Below, in pieces: positions 1 to 12,752 of a stretch of DNA of 64,000 bases. Positions within the stretch are counted from its first letter, which is position 1; each line of letters opens with the position of its first letter. The notes under the pieces are model-generated. The model made no database searches, had not been told where the DNA came from, and worked only from the letters and a program-made list of their open reading frames with translations. Source of the stretch: Bettongia penicillata ogilbyi (lineage: Eukaryota; Chordata; Mammalia; Diprotodontia; Potoroidae). The translations under genes were made by a program, and so were the position numbers. The DNA lies in assembly GCA_023548195.1 (NCBI GenBank), contig JAJHZJ010000082.1, forward strand, positions 682,001 through 746,000, in the 5' to 3' direction.

Positions 1-458
1 CTTTCACTTCTGGTAGTGGTGCCACCTTTGGATGTGTAATGTTTATATGAGAAAACAAAAAGCTAATGTATAGCCCTGTATACAATGTAGATATTATTTT
101 TGTAAAGACTAAGGCTGAATTAATGAACAAGAGTACTCTGAATGTTTTCACCATTAAATTCTACTGTATTTCTTGTGCATTAATCTGACCATAATTTCCT
201 TGTATATTATGTTCATGTAGCTGAGTTTGTAATTTTTGTTAACTAGATCAGGTTGTCAGCATTCATTGATGCAAGTGACCATCACAATTACCTGAGTTGC
301 ATTCAGTTCAAGCTAATATATGCAACTGATAGCTTAGAATGACATGCATAGAAAAAGGTACTTCCTATTAATGGAAGATGGTGATTTTTATGACAAATGT
401 GTTAATTTCAGTTTTGTATGTTTAACTTTTATTAAATAAAGTGTTTTTAAAATCTCTA
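1..458 (+). other. SMNDC1: Probable 3' UTR end of a convergent gene, likely SMNDC1
   Basis: Non-repetitive AT-rich sequence with no coding frame ends at an AATAAA signal (435-440) followed by T/GT-rich DNA, as expected for the 3' end of a plus-strand transcript. I do not recognise the UTR itself. The name rests on synteny: in mammals MXI1 and SMNDC1 (survival motor neuron domain-containing splicing factor, SPF30) are adjacent and convergent, and MXI1 runs toward this point from the right. Cleavage is expected near 455-460. A second AATAAA at about 592-597 could serve a longer form. Confidence 0.5.
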
Positions 459-2070
459 GCATGTGTGTAGAAAAGACAAGTCATGGTCTCTCAGAATCAT
501 TCTAGTAACTAATATGCTATTATTATGACAAATAGCTTTTAGCTACGGAAGAGAGATTTTGATGCCTGATGAGGACAGCAATTGCTTTTTTAATAAAAAC
601 AGGGATTTTCCCTAAAAATTCTGTTTCTTAGAAACAGTGAAGTTTTTAGGGAGAGACTATGCCTTTTGGGAGGAAAGGACATAGGTGATTTAATGAACTT
701 TTGTTGAGGATTCATGAGACAGCAGAATAGGAGGGAAAAATGGCAAAAGTATGTTTCAGTTTCATAAACATTTTATTACTGGCAGGTAACAACTATTCAC
801 CCGCCCCCCATCCCCCCAGCCAAATGAGTTAAAAGAAGAACTTCTTCCACTACTACCAATCCTAGGAGAGAGACCTTTTTATGTTACCATGGGCAAGTCA
901 TGTAGGACAGATGGATTAGAAAGGAAGTTGACATGGAAAAATTTCAAAATATGCTTAAACAGAGAAGGCACAAACCTAGCTGGAGAAGGGGTGAATGAGC
1001 AAGAAAACATTTGTATTCCAAACAAACTACAGTAATTACCATTACTTACTGTCTTTCCCTTTTGCCATGTAAATGGTGGGAGTAAACCTTATGGTTGTGT
1101 ATAATTATGATTAAACCTTTTATTTTTTTAACCGTAGGGTTTAAGAGAAACATGTAGTTTTGCCTAATCAAAATGGTTTCTAAGTAGAATGACCTTTGTA
1201 TTTTGCTTTGGAAGTAGCTTATGCTTTGTGTTTCTATTGGTATATTATTTCAGTTGAAGCCTTCAAAGATTCCTGGGGTCTGTCCCATGATTCTGGCTCA
1301 CAATCTAGATCCTTTCTTGCTCTGTATGCCTTATGGAAAGAAGTTTTGTTTCTATGAATATATACATATATAGTTAAAGAAGGATAAAAATTTAAAGAAA
1401 TGACAATGAAATCTTAATCTCAAAAGCAGATATAATTATACTAATTCCACCTTCCTATATATGCATGTATGTGACTTTTAGGAGAGATTTTATGTTACAT
1501 TCGGATAGTGGTGTTCCCTTAAATATCTGTATTACCAGTTTCTACTTTTTTAGCATTTGGGAAATGATCTTTTTAAGAGCTGAACTAATAATATCACTCC
1601 ATAGTAGGTGCTGTATCTGTATCTAATATTCCTGGACCATACAAAGCTTAGGATCCTTACATTGTGAAGCCAGACCTGAAAAAGGCAGAGAGGAAAGAGA
1701 AATAGAAACAAAAGCCACTCTTGGAGATGAGGATTTTGTTTATCCAATTATTTGTAGCCTTTTGTCTTTATTGCAAGAACAATGAATGCAGATAGCCAGG
1801 AATACCTAAGAAGATTGAGCCTCTGTCTAAAAGTGAGGGGTTAAACCTTGGGCAGCAGCCCCAGCCCCGAAAGGGTGCTATGTTGTGAGGGAATTTTTCT
1901 AAGTTCTGTATCAAGTAGCCACTTGTTCCATAGTCTTGGAGTTCCTTCCTGAAAGTAGGTCAAGTTCTGAGCTAAAAAATGGTAATGAGAGAGAACACAA
2001 CCAGTTCATCTGCTTTTTTATCTGTCAGTGCTTTGAAGACTGCCACGTGCTACTATGAGGCAGTTTTGTG
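459..2070. other. Intergenic, no gene recognised
   Basis: AT-rich sequence between the convergent 3' ends. Both strands are closed by frequent stops, and no repeat family is recognisable with confidence. Confidence 0.5.
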
Positions 2071-2074
2071 GCAT

Positions 2075-2250
2075 GGAGACTTAGAAAGGGGCTTGTCCTC
2101 AGGAAGACCTAACCTTGAATCCTGCCTTAACCCTTCTTTGTCTCAGCTTCTTCATGTCATGGGGAGATGATCATGGCACCTACCTCAGGATTGTTGTGAG
2201 GATCAAATCAAACAATATTTCTAAAGCAGGTTCTTAATAAACGCTTAGTG
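2075..2250 (+). repeat. MIR-family SINE
   Basis: Matches the MIR core and 3' layout: a 'cctcagtttcttcat'-like stretch, then 'cacctacctcaggattgttgtgagg', then a 'cttaataaacgctt'-like 3' end. Strongly diverged. Borders are approximate. Confidence 0.7.
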
Positions 2251-2359
2251 CCTTCCCTGCCTCTGCTGCTGTAGCTGTGTCTTAGGGGCTACTCTATGGC
2301 ATCTGGTACATGGTACGTTTTAGTCAATGTTACTGTCAGATCTAGGGACCTGGCTGGAG

Positions 2360-2540
2360 GTAAGAGGATCATAGGATCCTGAAGGTACAACTGAAGGCAA
2401 CCTCAGAGGATCTCCAGTCCAATCTCCTCATTTTACCCGGTAATGAAATGAGCCCAGAGAATGTCATACTGCCTTCAGAGCTGGAATTTAAACCCAAGGC
2501 CTGACTTCGCAGCCACACTGAATGAACTATGTTAAGATGA
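2360..2540 (-). repeat. MIR-family SINE
   Basis: Reverse-orientation MIR pattern: a 'catctagtccaa...ctcattttac' analogue, then a region comparable to 'gagctgggatttgaacccaggtc' near 2480. Heavily mutated. Confidence 0.6.
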
Positions 2541-3134
2541 GGACATCGATAGGAGCAGCAGTGCCAGCACCAGTGCTGTCTCTCACTTCTTAAACTGCAC
2601 CAGATTTTTGTCAGTGCAGATCTTGAGTAGAGAGTTGCTTTTCTCTTTGTGAACCATGGGAACCAAAAATAGTGAGGAAAACTTGGAGACAGAGGCAGGA
2701 ACTTCTCACAAATTCTGTCTCTGATTTCTGCTTTTGATCATGCCTAGGTCTTTTGCCCAAGTATCCATACTCATCAGCTTCTCTCCATTTCAGTGATTCT
2801 GACCCATTTAAGTCATTCAAATCCCTATTACTCATCCTTTGTTGCCCTTCCCATCAATCCATCCCTCACAATGTCCTGCCCCAAAGCTAACCATAGATAA
2901 CAAATTTGTTTTCATCTTGAATCTTTTCCATTCTCTTCTATCTAGCTCTCACTGAGACCTGGTTAACTCCCTGGCCACCCTTTCTGGCACTGACCACTTA
3001 AACCCATTTCCCCTAGCTCATCAGTCTAGGTGGAATTGAAATGGTCCTTGCTCTTCCCATTGCTATATCTGAGCTTTCTTCCCATCACCATCATTCAATA
3101 ATCTTTCCTTGGAGGTTCACTCAAAGTGAGGTTC

Positions 3135-3378
3135 ACTGTATTTGGGGCAGCTGACTAACAGTGGATAGAATGCCAGATGTAGAGTCAAGAAAGACTCACC
3201 TTCTTGGGTTCAAATTTGGCCTCAGATGCTCACTAGCTGTGTGACCTTGGGGAAGTCACTTCACCTTGTTTGTACCAGCTCCTCTATTGTAAAATGAGAG
3301 AAGGAAAAGTACCTTTGTCCAAAAATACCCCAAATGGGATCAAAGGACATGACCAAAAAGCAACTGAACAATATTTCT
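3135..3378 (+). repeat. MAR1-type marsupial SINE (MIR-like with long tail)
   Basis: It starts with a MIR-like core ('gagtcaagaaagactc', 'tgggttcaaat', 'cactagctgtgtgacc', 'aagtcacttcacc'). It continues into the tail typical of marsupial MAR1 SINEs, where 'ccccaaatgggatc' (3326-3345) and 'caactgaacaa' near 3362 are diagnostic. A second copy lies at 58352-58600 in the opposite orientation. Confidence 0.75.
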
Positions 3379-3479
3379 GCCAACCAATCAAAATTCTGAT
3401 AGCTATTGTCTACTGTGAGCTCCAGAATACTCCCTTTCCTCACTGAGTTTAGTGCCTGGTTCACAATCTTCTTTCCTTC

Positions 3480-5760
3480 CTAATCCCTGCCCTTCTGCTA
3501 GAGGACTTCAACATATATAATGATTCTTCCTCAAATACCCAAACCTCTCAGTTCTCAGCCTATTTCCCACATGACATCTTACCTCAAGTCACACAGAAAG
3601 GTGGTTATGCCTTTCATCTTGCCATTGCCCACGGATGCCCCAATTCATGTTCATTAACTCAATTCTCTTACCTGATTATAATGGCATTTCATCTCTTCCT
3701 TTGCCTTGAAACAAAACCTTGTCCTTCATCCACACTGTGACATGACCTCAGTGAGAGAACCTCTCTGTTCTCTTCTGGGCCATGTTCCCTACACTAGCTG
3801 CACTCTCTGGATCTTGACCTCTTAGTGAATTTTACTCTACACTGGCCTCTTGAGTCCCCTGCCTCCTATCACCAATCTTTCCCTGCCAAGCCTCAGCCTT
3901 GGTTCACTCCCACCATCCTCTGCTTTCCCTCATATACATGTGTTATTGAATGAAGTTTTGAGAAAAATCACAGAACTATATCAAAGGGATCCACTAACAT
4001 ATGTTACATTATCTTAATTGGGCCTTCACTGCTAGGCAATCCTTCTATACCTCCCTGAGTATCCCAGTGGTTCTTCCCATCTTTTCAACCCATCTTAAGT
4101 CTCCCTTAAGTGGCTCCTACTTCGACCCTTTCATTTGAGAACTTTGTTTCATATTTTCCTGAAAAAAGTTGAAAACATTTACTGAGAGCATCCTCTTCTC
4201 ATCTCCCTGATCCCTTCTGCGACTCTTCCCCTATCTCACTTCTTTTCCAAAGCTAACCCCTCTTCATACAGAAGTGATCCTATTTATTTGTCTTCTCCAG
4301 GAGATTGCTGCCTCTATCACTTTTCCACTACCACTTATCTTCAATCTCTCCTGTCAACTGCCTGCAAACATGCCTGTTTTCCCCATCTTCAGAAAACTCA
4401 CTTGATCCATCTGTCCCTGCTGTTGTCCCACCTCTCTCCCTTTATGTGGCTAAACTTGAAAAAGTCATCTATAATTAGCTGCTTCCACTTTCTCTCCCCT
4501 CACTTGCAACTCTACAGTCTAGTTTCCAACCACTTTGAATGAAGACCATTCTCTCTGAAGTCAACTGACCTTAACTGCCAAATCTGACCTTTTATTAATC
4601 CTCATCCTTTACCTCTGCAGTCTTTGATACTGTCAGTCATGCTCTTCTTGATACTTCTAAGTTTCTATGATTATATCCTGATTCTCCCTTTTCCTAACTG
4701 ACCCCTTTTCAGTCTCCTTTGACAGATTTTCCTCCCATGTCATGCCCACTAACAGGTTTCCCACAAAGATATATATATCTCCCTCTATGTAAATTTCCCT
4801 TGGAGATCACTTACCATGCTTTCTGTTAGAGTCTCTATGCAAATGATTTTCAAATCTAGCCCTAAGCTGTCTCCTAACCTCCAATATCATTTCTCCAACT
4901 TCTTATTGAGCATCTTGAACTGTATATCCTGTAGACATCTTACTCAACATACCCGAACCTAAACTCATTATTTTTCCCATTCCCTCTTCTCTAACTTTGC
5001 TTTACTGTTGTGGGTACCAACATCTTCCCAGTCCTAGTCACAACCTAGACACGACACCTGGGCTCTTCACTCATTCCTCACATCCAGGCTGTTGGCAATG
5101 CCTGTCAAGCTTACCTTTGCAACATCTCTCTCATATGTCCCCTTCTGTCTTCTGATATTGCCACCACCCTGGTTCACTCTCATCACCTCTCACTTGGACT
5201 ATGCTGGTTGGTCTCCTGGCCACAAGACTCCACTTCAGTCCATTCTCCATTTAGCTGCCAAAGTGGTCGCCATCAGAATCAAATATAAAATCTTCTGTTT
5301 GGCATTCAAAGCCCTTCATAACTTTCTCCCTTCCCAATACCTTTCCAGTGCACCTTACACCCCAACATATACTTAGAGATCCAGTGACCTATCCTCCTTG
5401 CTGTTCCTTGAACAAAACATGGCATCTCCCAACTCCAGGCATTTTCACTAGCTGTCCCCAACACATGGAATGCTCTCCCTCTTCATCTCCATTTCCTGGT
5501 GTCCTTCATGTTCCAAATAAAAACCTATCTTCTTTGGGAGGCCTTTCCCAATCCCTCTTAATTCTAGTGCCTTCCCTTTGCAATTATTTCATATTTATTC
5601 TGTATATAATTTATTTATACATAGTTACTTGCATGTTGTCTCTTACATTTGGTTGTGAGCTTCTAGAAGATGAAGATTATCTTTTCCCTTTCTTTGTATC
5701 CCCAGTCCTTAAGACAATGCCTGGCACATAAATGTTTATTGACTTAAATAATTTACTGAC
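3480..5760 (+). repeat. Long L2 LINE fragment, ORF2 C-terminal part and 3' end
   Basis: Pyrimidine-rich sequence follows the order of an L2 (CR1-clade) element. 'ttgatactgtcagtcatgct' at about 4620 is the degraded 'cctttgacactgttgacca' stretch of the RT region. Later come counterparts of 'gcctcctggactac', 'cattcaaagccctt' (5307-5322) and the 3' UTR with 'cttgagggcagggactgtctt'-like and 'agtgcctggcacata' motifs, ending near 5745. Only the last 1.6 kb (about 4140-5760) is secure; the first 600 bp is inferred from composition. All frames are broken, so it codes for nothing. Confidence 0.75.
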
Positions 5761-6500
5761 TTTTTCACCCTTTTCCCAGACCCTTACCCCTCTTTATCAC
5801 TTTATTTGTTTTACATTCTCTTCTGCCCATATCCTTAATAGGTGTCCTATGGGTACAAGGACCCATAGATAATAATTTAAATATTTGGTCCCATTTGAAA
5901 ATCATAAAAATGCAGTTTGGCATGTGTCCTGATTCCTAGCTCTGAAATGATGATTAACCTTCCCTTTAAGAAAGTTGAGGAGGCAAGAAAATCATGAATC
6001 CAAAAGGAAGGGAATCTCTTGCTCATTTCCATATTTTCAGCTATTGTCAAACAAGGTCATTCTTCCTTCCTCCCCTTAAATTCTGCACCAGCTTTGGGTA
6101 AATTTCGATATCTAGTTGTACATATCCATCTTCTATAACTGGGAAGGAAAACTCCTATGATGTTTAGCCCCTTTTTCATGTTCTCAAGTTTAAAACAAAG
6201 CGTTTAAAAGGAATGAAAGTTTTGGTTTTCTGGAATTCTTTTGCTAAGCAGGTCTATTATTCAATAAAATTTTCAGAGAAACATGGGAAGACTTCTATGA
6301 ACTGAGGCAGAAGGATGAAAGCAGAACTAAGAAAACAATATACATGATTGTAATAATATAAATGCATACTAAGAAAAGCTGAAAGCTGTATAATTTTAGT
6401 GACTTGGCAATGGCAAAGAGATGAAATGCACTTCTTTCTAGGAAGAGGGTAATGAATATAGGATATTGCATGTGCCATCAGATGCAGGGCAGGAATTGTC
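5761..6500. other. Intergenic, no feature recognised
   Basis: No coding frame, RNA gene or clear repeat was identified between two L2 3' ends. Confidence 0.4.
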
Positions 6501-6504
6501 TTTT

Positions 6505-6950
6505 GTCCGTTTTTCTGTCCACTATGTTTAGCACAGTGCCTGACAGCAGGAGGTGCTTAATAAATGTTTATTGATTGCATATCCTTTAAATTGCAATTGA
6601 AATGTTCTCTACAAAGCCTTCCCTTAGCCCTCTATTTGATCACAGCCATCCCTGTAGGACATACAGCACTTTTGTTATCATGTGTGGTAGGCACTTAATA
6701 TTTTTTAATTTAAATAATACACTGTTATTGTGTATTTTAGCTATCCAGATAGGCTTATTGAAGAACAGAACTCCAGTATTCCAAAGAACTCCAGAAGAGT
6801 AAAACTTTTATTCGTTTTAACCCTGACTTACTAGCCTATAAGCTCTATGAGGACAGGATTTGTCTCTTAACAAAATTTTGTCTCTTTCCCAATGCCCAGT
6901 ACGCTGCTTTTAATACAGTAGGTGCTTAAAAATGTGTGCTGAACTTAAGC
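6505..6950 (+). repeat. Two successive L2 3'-end fragments
   Basis: An L2 tail motif ('gcacagtgcctgacagcagg...cttaataaatg') ends near 6575. A second L2 3' UTR follows at about 6590-6940, with 'gctctatgaggacagga', 'cccagtac' and 'gtaggtgctta'. Both read on the plus strand. They are either two insertions or one interrupted copy. Confidence 0.65.
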
Positions 6951-8525
6951 AAATTGAATAGAGAATGCAGGGAGAAGATACTACAGGACAGATGAAAGAA
7001 GAGGAACTTGCGATGGAAAATGGACATTCAGGTAAGAAGAGAACAGACGGGGACTGTCACTAAAACCAGAGGAGGGGAGAATAATGAGACCAAGGCAACA
7101 AGACGATCAAATGCTGTAGAAAGATCAAGAACAATACAGGGGCAGCCTTGTTCTCTAGGGTCTTTTCTAGCTCTGTCATTTTATGTGTCAGAATATTTGC
7201 ATCATTACAGTGACAATTCTGCCATTAGCTTGTCTAATTTTTATAGTTCCAAGTTACAAGGAATGCTACACTGTCATGTATATAGCATCATTTTGGTTTC
7301 ATGAAATTCTTTAATAACCCTGTTGTCAAGGGGCTAGAGTACTCCATCCTAAGTTAACATTAAGTTTTTTACTGTACTGAGATTTTTAGAGATATCTGAA
7401 GTGTGAGATTTTGCAATAGGACACACATAGCCAACTCTTAGCTATGAAAAATTTATATGGATTTGTGAGCCAGTTAATTTATTCAAATCAAAATAGTGTT
7501 TCAAATCTAATTCTATATTTCTGGATAAGAGCACAGTTTTATTTGGAGGAAAAAAAAAACCCAACCGCTTATTAGCAGCAATTCTCACAGTTAAACACTA
7601 TAAACAGATTCCATGGATTGACTATTGTAGTATTTTCTCCTTATTAGGCTTGCCCAATTTCGTAAATACTTATTTGAACACCTCTTCTATTGACCGTATA
7701 CTCCAATGTGTCATTCTGATGAGGAGTTGACCCTAGATTATCAAAGGTTATGTCAGCAAAGCACAGGCTGTAATCAGTGAAAACTGGAAAGTCTTTTGAA
7801 TATAGACATAGTAATGCACTATCTAGTCTGCCATTGGAAGACCAACCAAACTTGAAGAGATATATCACTCGATTTGTGTGTTCTGAATTCCACTGAAGCT
7901 CCAAAATTGAAATACTGAACATTTACTATATAACTAGAATTATTTTTCAAATTTAAAATTTATTTTAAAATTATTTTTAAAGACTTATAATCTTAAAAAT
8001 GATAAATATAGAGAAAAACTCAAAATGATGTAAAAGTAAAGCTCTATATGTATGCAAGTAAATGGAAGAAAAATGCCTTGGAGATAAAACTAATCTTTTC
8101 AGAAGGTTTTTTTTTGGCAATCTATATATTGGTATTTTCCCAAAAGGAAAAAAGACAAGATTCCAACTTCCCAAAATGACCTGACTTTTACCATTTTTTA
8201 TGACTGTATTGTAAACTCTGATCAGTTAAGGGACTCAGTAAGTAACTAGTCTAATTCTATTACAAATGTATATATCACACCATGAAGCAACCAATTAATG
8301 TAAATAAATTTTCAAGTTCAATGAGAAAGGCAAACATTGTTGGTTGGCATCCAGTAGTTTCCTTTTGTAAGTGAAGCTGAAGTTTTACTACAAAAGAGAT
8401 TAAGAGAATGGCATGCAGAATATTTAATACTGTGGTTTTAAGAAACTAAATCCAGCCATTTAATCCCCTAATCTGACATTTTTATAGTTCATATATAAAT
8501 ATCTTTTTAAAAGACTTCCAAACTC
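6951..8525. other. Intergenic, no gene recognised
   Basis: AT-rich sequence. A 92-codon minus frame (7644-7922) has no recognisable domain and looks like chance. The 7920-8100 stretch is especially AT-rich. Confidence 0.4.
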
Positions 8526-8529
8526 TTCT

Positions 8530-8690
8530 GAGAGATTCAGCAGCCTATACTTTACTAATGATATTTTATGGACTTTTTTGTTCTTGAGGCAAGGACTGTT
8601 AGATTTGTCTTTAAATCACCAGCACATACCTTGGTACCTAGGACACAGTAGGTGTTACTAAAGGTTTGTTGATTGCTGAGATCCAAGTAA
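8530..8690 (+). repeat. L2 3'-end fragment
   Basis: Contains 'gaggcaaggactgttagatttgtctt', 'caccagcaca' and 'acacagtaggtgt', the standard order of an L2 3' UTR. Confidence 0.65.
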
Positions 8691-11250
8691 TAAAAGGAAG
8701 TATAGATTTAAGGAAGGCCAAGCAATTTGGAGTTCTTATAGTAAGTTGTCTTTTACTGTATCTTCACAAGAAAGTTGATATTTGCAGTTATCACTGGTAA
8801 AGTAGCACAGGTTCCTAGGCTCACAGGTGCTGGCAGGGATTTCCACAAAAGCATCTATCTAATTTTGTCATCGAGGTAAATGTCAAAAATAGTGTTAAAA
8901 CAGCTAGAATATCAGACAGTCTCTCCCTTCATTTTTCACTTTCTAATTCCCTGCCAAACTACCTTCACTAAACATCACATCAACTAGGTGCTTTTTTTTT
9001 TTTAATAAGACTAAAACGAACTCAGGCAAATCCCTGGAAATCCCTAACTTGTAATCACTTTCCCTATCAGTCAACTGAAAAGGCCAGGGAAAAGCAACTA
9101 CTGCTTGATTGGTAGAGGCAGGTTCTTTATTTCAAGGGCTGCCTATCTAAGCTCCTTGACCAAATGTTCTCCCACCCCCTTTTCCTCTGCTTGGTAAAGG
9201 TGATATATTCCTCTTCCTCTCTCCAATAACTCCATCTTCCTCTTCTCCTCCAGCCCTGAGACCTGGAACTGACCTCATCAGGATGCAGTGCATTTCTGAG
9301 CAGAGAAAGAAGCCAGACTTGGAAGGGACAGTTTCCACATACTGTAAGATTACAGTAAGGCTAGTTTGAGATAGTAATTATTGCCTTGTCCATTGCTCAG
9401 AAGCAGAAGGCAGCAGCAGGTACTTCTTCAGTCTCTTTGCCTGGAGTGTTTTCTTTTTCCGAAAGGACTGTCAAATTTATTTGACCTACCTTTCAGTTGG
9501 CAGGATGGATGAAGCTACCACAGATGTCACAAAGGTGCCTTGGTGAAGCTGCTGACTTAGAAACAAGTCAGTCCTCAAGATGGCTATCTTCAGATACAGT
9601 TTTAATAATCACTGCTGTATTTTAAGGAATTTTAAAATGACAAGTAGGTTGAAATATATTCACAAAAGGTGTAATTGAAAACATGTAAGAAAATAAATTC
9701 AACAGCCAAAAGCTGTCCTGGAAATGAAGCTTTGTTTAGGTTTCCCAGTAGAGACTAATAGCCTGATGAAGAAATAACAGGAAGTAGCTGTCAGTACTTT
9801 AAAGAGCCCTTTTCCAAGATTATTTCACCCAAGAAAGCCAAGAGTGACAATGCAATTATACCATTAATTTAAGTCTAACATATGCAAACAGCACAATATC
9901 TAGACAATTTTTTAAAAACCAATTTTAAAATCACTGCCACAAGAAATTTGTAATCAGAATCTCATTACCGTAGACTAGAGCTGGACCAGTAACATTATTT
10001 CAACAAAGACTCACATCCATGTGCCATAGCTCACATTTAATAGGAGTCAAACACCCAGTCCCATACCTCATACTTAAAAGGACTAAATACCCAATTTCAT
10101 AAGAAAATCCATTCCTTAGTTGACCATCTTTATGCTGTACAGGTACTAGGCTGGCAACTCTAACGAAGCTAGCTTTTTTCTTGGCAATTTAAATTTATTT
10201 CGATAAAATCTCAAGAATTCTCAAAAGCCCTGATACAATCTAAAGACTCCATGGTACTTTCTATATATTCTTCATCCAAAATTCCACTCATTTGGTAGCC
10301 AATGTATCTCTACTAAATGGTTCAACTATTCAGAATATTAACACCTCCCATTATGAAACAATATACAGAGATTTGACATTGAATTTGTAGGCCAACGTCA
10401 GAAATATTTAACAAGTGCACTTGGTTAATGGGCAGAAATGCCACTGATGTACAAAATGCTCTTCTTGTGGCCTCAGTTTAGGCCTTTCACAGAAAATTAG
10501 GAATGAAATCACACTGTGACTCATCTGCCTTTTATTTGTTTTTCAGGAATCAACTTGTCATAGGATTTTGTTAAAATGAATTCTAGTCTGATACCTCCTG
10601 GTGATGTGAAAACGACTCTACATTATTAGCTGCAATGACACCTAAGCACATGCTTTGTTTGGCTAGTCAGCAGACTGGTAAAATGTTGAGGCTGGGGCCA
10701 ATAACAGACTGCATCTATTGTCTAAGATCAGCCTAGCTAAGTTGAGAGAGGCTTATTATGGAAAGTTGGCCACCAGGTGATATGTGATTTGGGGGAAGTG
10801 GGTGTTGGTGAAGACTCATATGCTCAAAGTGTTTGGGACTATCTGAACTATTCGAACACTATCAGTAAAGGAAGTACGCTGATAAAATCATGGATTTTTT
10901 TTTTAAGAACTCCTAGATGGAAACAATAATTTACTGCGTCCAAGACCCGGACTTGAAACAAAGCTGAAGCCTATTTTCTGTTGTTCAGTAGCAAGAAGGA
11001 GATGGGAAGAGAGAAATATTTGGAACCCAGGTGTTCTGCATCTTCTCCCTTTCACTTTCATATTCTTGCAAGTTCCTGGAGTGCTTATGCTTTGTTTTGG
11101 TGTGGGTACTTTTGGAATTTAGTGTAATTTTACTTTAGGCACTTGAGATGCCTAAGGTAATGCAAGGGCTATAATAGATAAACAACTGCCACTTAACTGG
11201 TTAAGGGATAATTGCTTTGCATTCAGGAAGAAATAATCCAGAACTGTTTT
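8691..11250. other. Intergenic, downstream of MXI1, no gene recognised
   Basis: No conserved coding frame or clear interspersed repeat was recognised. Moderately GC-balanced unique stretches occur at about 9100-9600. Confidence 0.4.
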
Positions 11251-11915
11251 CTCCTTTTATTAAATTTCAGTGGTGAAAAATACAAATGATTATAGTAGAT
11301 ATTAGTTCATAGACAGGGACTGGCACTAGGGAAAGCACTTCCACAGAAAGAACCCTTGCATAGAAGTGGTGTAAGTGAATGAACACCACACTGTTTCTAT
11401 CTGTGGAAATTTGTCACAAGATCTGTCAGCCTTCTTTCATGTTATCATAATGGGACATCACCTATACAGAGATATGTCCTTGTGCAGGGATCTTGGATGG
11501 CCTGAGTCTGGTGGATTTGAAAGGGCTATAGATATGGTCATCACTAAAGGCCTCCCTAGGAAGCAAGTTGGAAAACAGATAATAAGCATGACAGACGGGC
11601 TTGTGCCTGACCTGCAACAGTTAAGGTTATCGGGTATGTTAAACCATTTCATGTCTGGTTGTGTGGTGTTCTATTATCAGTCAGTCGGTCTGGGTACTTA
11701 TTTAAACTCCAGGTCTGGAAACAACAATGATAATTCAAATGGCCATTAATCCTTGACTTCTATATACAATAACAGCACATGCACATTTAGGAGGAAAGTG
11801 AACAAGAGGAAGAAGCAATCTGTCAATGTCTATCAAAGAAAAGAGTGCTTTCCAGAGATTTATCTTCACAGAGAAACATAGTACAAAAAGCACTCAGACA
11901 TTCTTCATTAACAAT

Positions 11916-11921
11916 TTTATT
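11916..11921 (-). promoter_or_regulatory. Candidate distal polyadenylation signal of MXI1
   Basis: AATAAA on the minus strand, 2.4 kb after the MXI1 stop, with T-rich and A-rich sequence around it. It is an alternative to the signal at 12747-12752. Confidence 0.4.
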
Positions 11922-12746
11922 TCATACAATTAATTTCACTTTTGAATCTTCAAAGTTGATTTGTCTTTTTAAAAAATTAATACTTTTTTCTCATCATACA
12001 TTTTTCCCCCGAAAAGGGAAATAACCCAGAGAGGGGAGTTGTCTGGGGCAGTTGAAATCCGTAGTGTACGTTCCCAACAAAAGTCTTCCAGGCTCACCAT
12101 TTTGTGACAAGCAACTGAAGAAGACGCAACAAGATGGGGGCATCTCAAACTCACCTGAATAATGTCACACACATCAAACCTGGGCTAAGTGACTCATCTC
12201 GGGACCACAGAAATAGCTAAGGAAGTTTAGCCAATAGCTCCAACTGGATTTCTATGCTAGTAAATACAGCCATCAAATTGTGCCTCTCAGAAAAGACAGA
12301 AACAAGCAAATGGAGAGCAATAATTTGGCCCAGGCAAGAATGAGATTAATAACAAAACCAGAAATACTTCATCTGGGTCACAGCAATATATTTGTTTTGT
12401 CACATTTTTCCTTGAAGTTCCTAGTGCCTGAAGTAGCATATTATAATAATGGTCTTCTAGTTTTCAAAACATGCAGGGTTTTTTTTTTAGTATTCAAACA
12501 AAAATCTACTTTAAGAATTTTGCAAGAATTTCTTCCACTCATATATCACATAATCAAGGTAAGATATTTTTGGAGGCACAGAAGAGTACAAGAAGAACGA
12601 GTATATCCTAAGGCCTTATGTATGACCAAGAGGGCAAAACACAACACATTTCATACTTAGGAGCGGCGGATGTTGTCAAAGTGCTACTTATACAGGGTAA
12701 TCTAACATTAACACACAACTCAACTGCACTGCTAAATAAGGTGGTC

Positions 12747-12752
12747 TTTATT
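12747..12752 (-). promoter_or_regulatory. Candidate proximal polyadenylation signal of MXI1
   Basis: TTTATT on the plus strand reads AATAAA in the MXI1 transcript, 1.55 kb after the stop codon. It is the first canonical signal noticed downstream of the coding end. Confidence 0.4.

Noticed and set aside
5092..5731. Two overlapping 94- and 127-codon frames
   Set aside because: They coincide with the 3' part of an L2 and do not match a protein domain.
11375..11749. 124-codon plus frame just downstream of MXI1
   Set aside because: No domain, repeat or homologue is recognised, there is an overlapping minus frame, and no splice or promoter support. Treated as chance.
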